From Leptodactylus fallax (Eukaryota; Chordata; Amphibia; Anura; Leptodactylidae): DNA of 64,000 nucleotides. The notes below the pieces were generated by a model, which made no database searches, had not been told where the DNA came from, and saw only the letters and a program-made list of their open reading frames with translations. Positions 60,983 through 64,000 of this stretch are shown piece after piece. The DNA lies in NCBI GenBank assembly GCA_947044405.1, contig CAMRHE010001089.1, positions 62,001 through 126,000 of the forward strand, read 5' to 3'. Position 1 is the first letter of the stretch, and each line of letters begins with the position of its first letter. Both the position numbers and the translations under genes were made by a program.

Positions 60983-61803
60983 ATCAGAATTCTCTCAGAA
61001 AATTCAGAATTGTGGCTTTTTATCTGAGGATTGTGTTATTTTTATCTTTTTAAATGATCCCAACTGTACTAGGTGATAAATCAGTAAGACTAGATCTACA
61101 TGACTACATGTCCAGATGACACGGACCATATCACAGCCGCAAATTTCTTCCCAACCATGGGTCTAATGACTGTAATGTAACACATCATCACTATCATTCT
61201 GCTGCTAGTTCAGGTCATTATACATGCAGGCAGTATGGGACTGGTGGCTGTAAAACAGACTGCATAATATGGACATATTATTATGTTTGTGTCAATCCAG
61301 CCTCACATTTTAGCAGATATTTCTTTTGCAAATCATTATGCAGAGTCAATTCCTATTAGGCCCGCCCCCATGACCCTATTCAGCCTGTTAGTAGGATAGT
61401 AGATGGTATTTATAGCTAGAAATATAACGGATAAAGGAAATGAAAAGAAAAAAAAGGAAAATGAGCTGTTAGAAACAGTTAAAATGATTGAGGATTTATA
61501 TGCTGCACATGCCTGATTTCTTTCCTGGAAGAGGGAGAGGTGAAGTTGGCAATTACATATGGGCGAGGAGCTTTGGTTTGGTGCCAGTGTTAGTTCCTTG
61601 TGACCTTCGGCAGTGCGCATCATGTCCTCGCAGTTGGAAAACTTAGTGTGTATTGACCTAGTAGTTCACAGTTTTTTTCCATATGTTATTAATTGTATGC
61701 TGTTACTAGGCTGTGTTCAGTATCTGACCTGTCGTAATCTCTTCACCAAAACATTTACATTAAGGACTTAGAATGCATTTTTATTTTACTAATTTGTAAA
61801 GAA
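60983..61803. other. No recognised gene
   Basis: AT-rich, unrecognised. Confidence 0.45.
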
Positions 61804-62130
61804 TTAGGGGCTCTTCACTTGGCCAAAAATGAAGAGGAATTTGAGGCTGACATCTGCCCCAAATTCCTTTTCATTTCCACACCTCCGGCCTCCCATGGCA
61901 GAGATCCGTGGCAGACCGGTGGCTTTGCCACTAATTAGGCCTAGATGAAGTGGCCTGATCAGCAGGGTGACTGCACCTGAATCAGCCATTGAATCCGCGG
62001 TACAATCGAGTAGGACATTTATTTTTTTAGCACCCTGCTTCGATCTCTGCCTCCTGTTGAAAACAATGGGAGGCAGAATCAGAGCGGAATCCACTTCAAA
62101 ATCAACACTAAATCACACTTCTTCATATTT
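61804..62130. repeat. Possible MITE with a GGGAGGC core
   Basis: GAATTTGAGGCTGACATCTG and ATTCCTTTTCATTTCCACAC at the left, then CCTCCTGTTGAAAACAATGG and TTCAAAATCAACACTAAATC at the right, give a loose palindrome. The ends are not clear. Confidence 0.35.
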
Positions 62131-62936
62131 GTTAGTATTGTTGCAGCAGAGGGCCATAGCACCACCACATGAAAACATCTGCTCCTTAAAAATATGTGCT
62201 TATACGCTCACTATTTGCCAAGATTATTGGCCATGTTTGTCTTTTAATAAGTTCTAGGAAATATTCTCAAGACTGCTTCAATAGAAAATGCATCGCTGTG
62301 CCACATGTAAAGTTACATTAACCATGGTGTTGTCCTAAACTAGCACTTCTGGTACATGCCATTGAGTTTTTGTTGCCAACAGTTTTTTTTCAAGAATAGG
62401 TTTAGATCAGTCAGCAAAATAAGTTATTAAGAAATGTTGGCAGATTTGTTGCACATACGTCTGACTATTACATGCATCTGAAGGGATTTGTTTCTGCATC
62501 ATGTGTATGAATGGTTCAGAACCTCATTCAGATATATGGAAGAGTCACAAAGATGTCTGCATCAAATTTGTCACATGTAAACATATCTTAAGACTTTTCA
62601 CATATCTTCCCTTTTTGACCAGTTTATGGTTTTGGCAAAAAGAACATAGCAGGCAAGAAACCACAGTGGGGGTTGGGGAGAGGGGATTCATCAATCCCTC
62701 TACACAGCCTCTTAATAAATCACTTAGTTCTTGTGCTACTCTGGCTTTTTCTTAAGAATGTGGTACACCAGTCTTAATAAATCTGTCATATTGTGTGATT
62801 GAGCCCTAAAGGTTTTCATATATAATTGTTCTTTGGAAGGCAAAAACAGGCCAAATTTTACTGATTCCACTGATTTGAATGACTTTTTAGAAGCATGAAC
62901 TCAATGAACATAAAGAGCTACAAAAATGGCTGCCGT
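62131..62936. other. No recognised gene
   Basis: AT-rich, unrecognised. Confidence 0.45.
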
Positions 62937-63370
62937 ATTATACTCTTGGATCTCTTCAGTCCCCAGAGTATAATAGGTGGAGGCCCAGGGGAAGTGTAAA
63001 AAATTTAAAAAAAATCTGAGGTATCTGAGTGGCGTAAGTACCGTCATAGCGGCTGGCACAGGGCCCGTGACCTTCAGACCCCCGAGTATAATGATTGGAG
63101 GCCCAGGAGAGGTGAGTGTTACTTACCTCTCCTGGTCTCCGGCGCTGACCTCCCTGCTGTCTTCGGGCCTCTGTAGTGACGTCACAGACATCACAGGGGT
63201 CAGGCTGTTATTGGTGTAATGACGCCAGTGTAACCCATATCTATGACATCATTAAAGAGGACTCAAAACAGCAGGAAGTCGCCGCAGAGCCCAGGAGAGG
63301 TAAGTACCACTGTTTTTTATGTTTGTCACCTTCCCTGGGCTTCAAATCATTATACTCTGGGGTCTGAAAA
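62937..63370. repeat. TATACTC/GAGTATA-hairpin repeat, related to 32834-33156
   Basis: Contains CCCCAGAGTATAATAGGTGG, CCCCCGAGTATAATGATTGG and ATTATACTCTGGGGTCTGAAA, words of the two hairpins in hAT copy A, with the same GTGACGTCA and GAGAGGTAAGTA-type sequences between them. This shows the segment exists outside the hAT element. Confidence 0.6.
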
Positions 63371-63379
63371 GCACGTCCT

Positions 63380-64000
63380 TTCTTGGCCGCCACATTATTA
63401 TTATTATGTATTTATATAGCACCATTAATTCCATGGTGCTTTACATTTGAGGGTTTACATACAGTACACAAAATATACAAAACATATACAATACTAACAG
63501 TGATCACTGACACAGTGGGATAGAGGGCCGTGTCCTCAAGAGCTTACAATCTATGAGGGAAGAGGGATAGAGAAAGAAGGTGAGGGGAGAGGCTGTACAA
63601 ATGGTGGTGTGGTGACAGTAGCGTTATTGGAGGTTGTAGGCCTTGCTGAATAGGTGAGTCTTCAGGGCCTTCTTGAAGCTTGTGATTGTGGGGGTCAGTC
63701 TTATGTGTCTTGGTAATGAGTTCCAGAGTATGGGGGATGCACGGGAGAAATCTTGGATATGTTTGTGTGAAGATCGGATAAGAGCGGATTTGGAGGTCTT
63801 TGGAGGATCGGAGGTTGCATGCGGGCAGGTACAGGTAGTGGGAGATTAGGTCGGAGATATATGGAGGGGACAGGTTGTGGATGGCTTTGTATGTCAGCGT
63901 TAGCATTTTGAACTCTATTTGCTGGGCAACGGGTTGCCAATGGAGGGATTGGCAGAGGGGAGTGGCTGATGAAGAACGGGGGGAGAGGTGTATTAAGCGA
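63380..64000 (-). repeat. Repeat with LINE-like coding remains (runs off the window)
   Basis: On the minus strand the frame MLTLTYKAIHNLSPPYISDL (63847-63906) and ACNLRSSKDLQIRSYPIF resemble the C-terminal end of a non-LTR retrotransposon ORF2, where a YKALHNLAPPYLSDLL-type motif is common. Several frames are involved and stops occur, so it is not functional. On the + strand TTATATAGCACCATTAATTC followed by CATGGTGCTTTACAT is the other end of this dispersed repeat. A second partial copy is at 27505-27763. Confidence 0.5.

Overview
This looks like vertebrate nuclear DNA, most likely from an anuran amphibian. The window is AT-rich and gene-poor. It holds one spliced host gene, and much of the rest is made of DNA transposons, palindromic MITE-like repeats and a tyrosine-recombinase retrotransposon. 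The mix (several Tc1/mariner families, a hAT element with an 8-bp target duplication, TTAA-flanked MITEs, and an Ngaro-type element with an SGNH hydrolase gene) fits frogs or fishes and not mammals or birds. The species cannot be read from the sequence.

The host gene is BTG1 on the + strand. A CpG-rich promoter (about 9130-9540) carries a GC box, a consensus kappa-B site, a palindromic CRE, a reverse CCAAT box and a TATA box. A leader with three short uORFs follows. Coding exon 1 is 9838-9982, the intron is 9983-11133 and coding exon 2 is 11134-11498. The protein is 169 residues. The 3' UTR runs to a poly(A) signal at 12523. An exon-like segment just downstream (12597-12685) is phase-compatible with exon 1.

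Region by region: 1-8870 holds palindromic MITEs and a decayed Tc1 element (3172-4573). 8870-12760 is the BTG1 locus. 12760-21300 is mostly unrecognised sequence with small MITEs. 21303-22933 is a nearly complete Tc1-related element with DD38E spacing. 24336-26230 holds TTAA-flanked and tRNA-like repeats and a broken mariner-type transposase. 27979-29289 is a Tc1 element with a central deletion. 32350-34816 and 40093-42684 are two copies of a non-autonomous hAT element whose interior is a 31-bp minisatellite. 43938-50973 is an Ngaro-type retrotransposon with the diagnostic A1-ORFs-B1-A2-B2 repeat order. It encodes gag-like, RT, RNase H, tyrosine recombinase and SGNH regions, all damaged, and another Tc1 element sits inside the recombinase gene. 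51000-64000 is MITEs, foldback elements, a Tc1 end fragment and a repeat with LINE-like coding remains at the right edge.

All transposase or polymerase genes seen carry inactivating lesions, so no autonomous element is evident. Repeat family names are inferred from termini, target duplications and motifs, without a database search.
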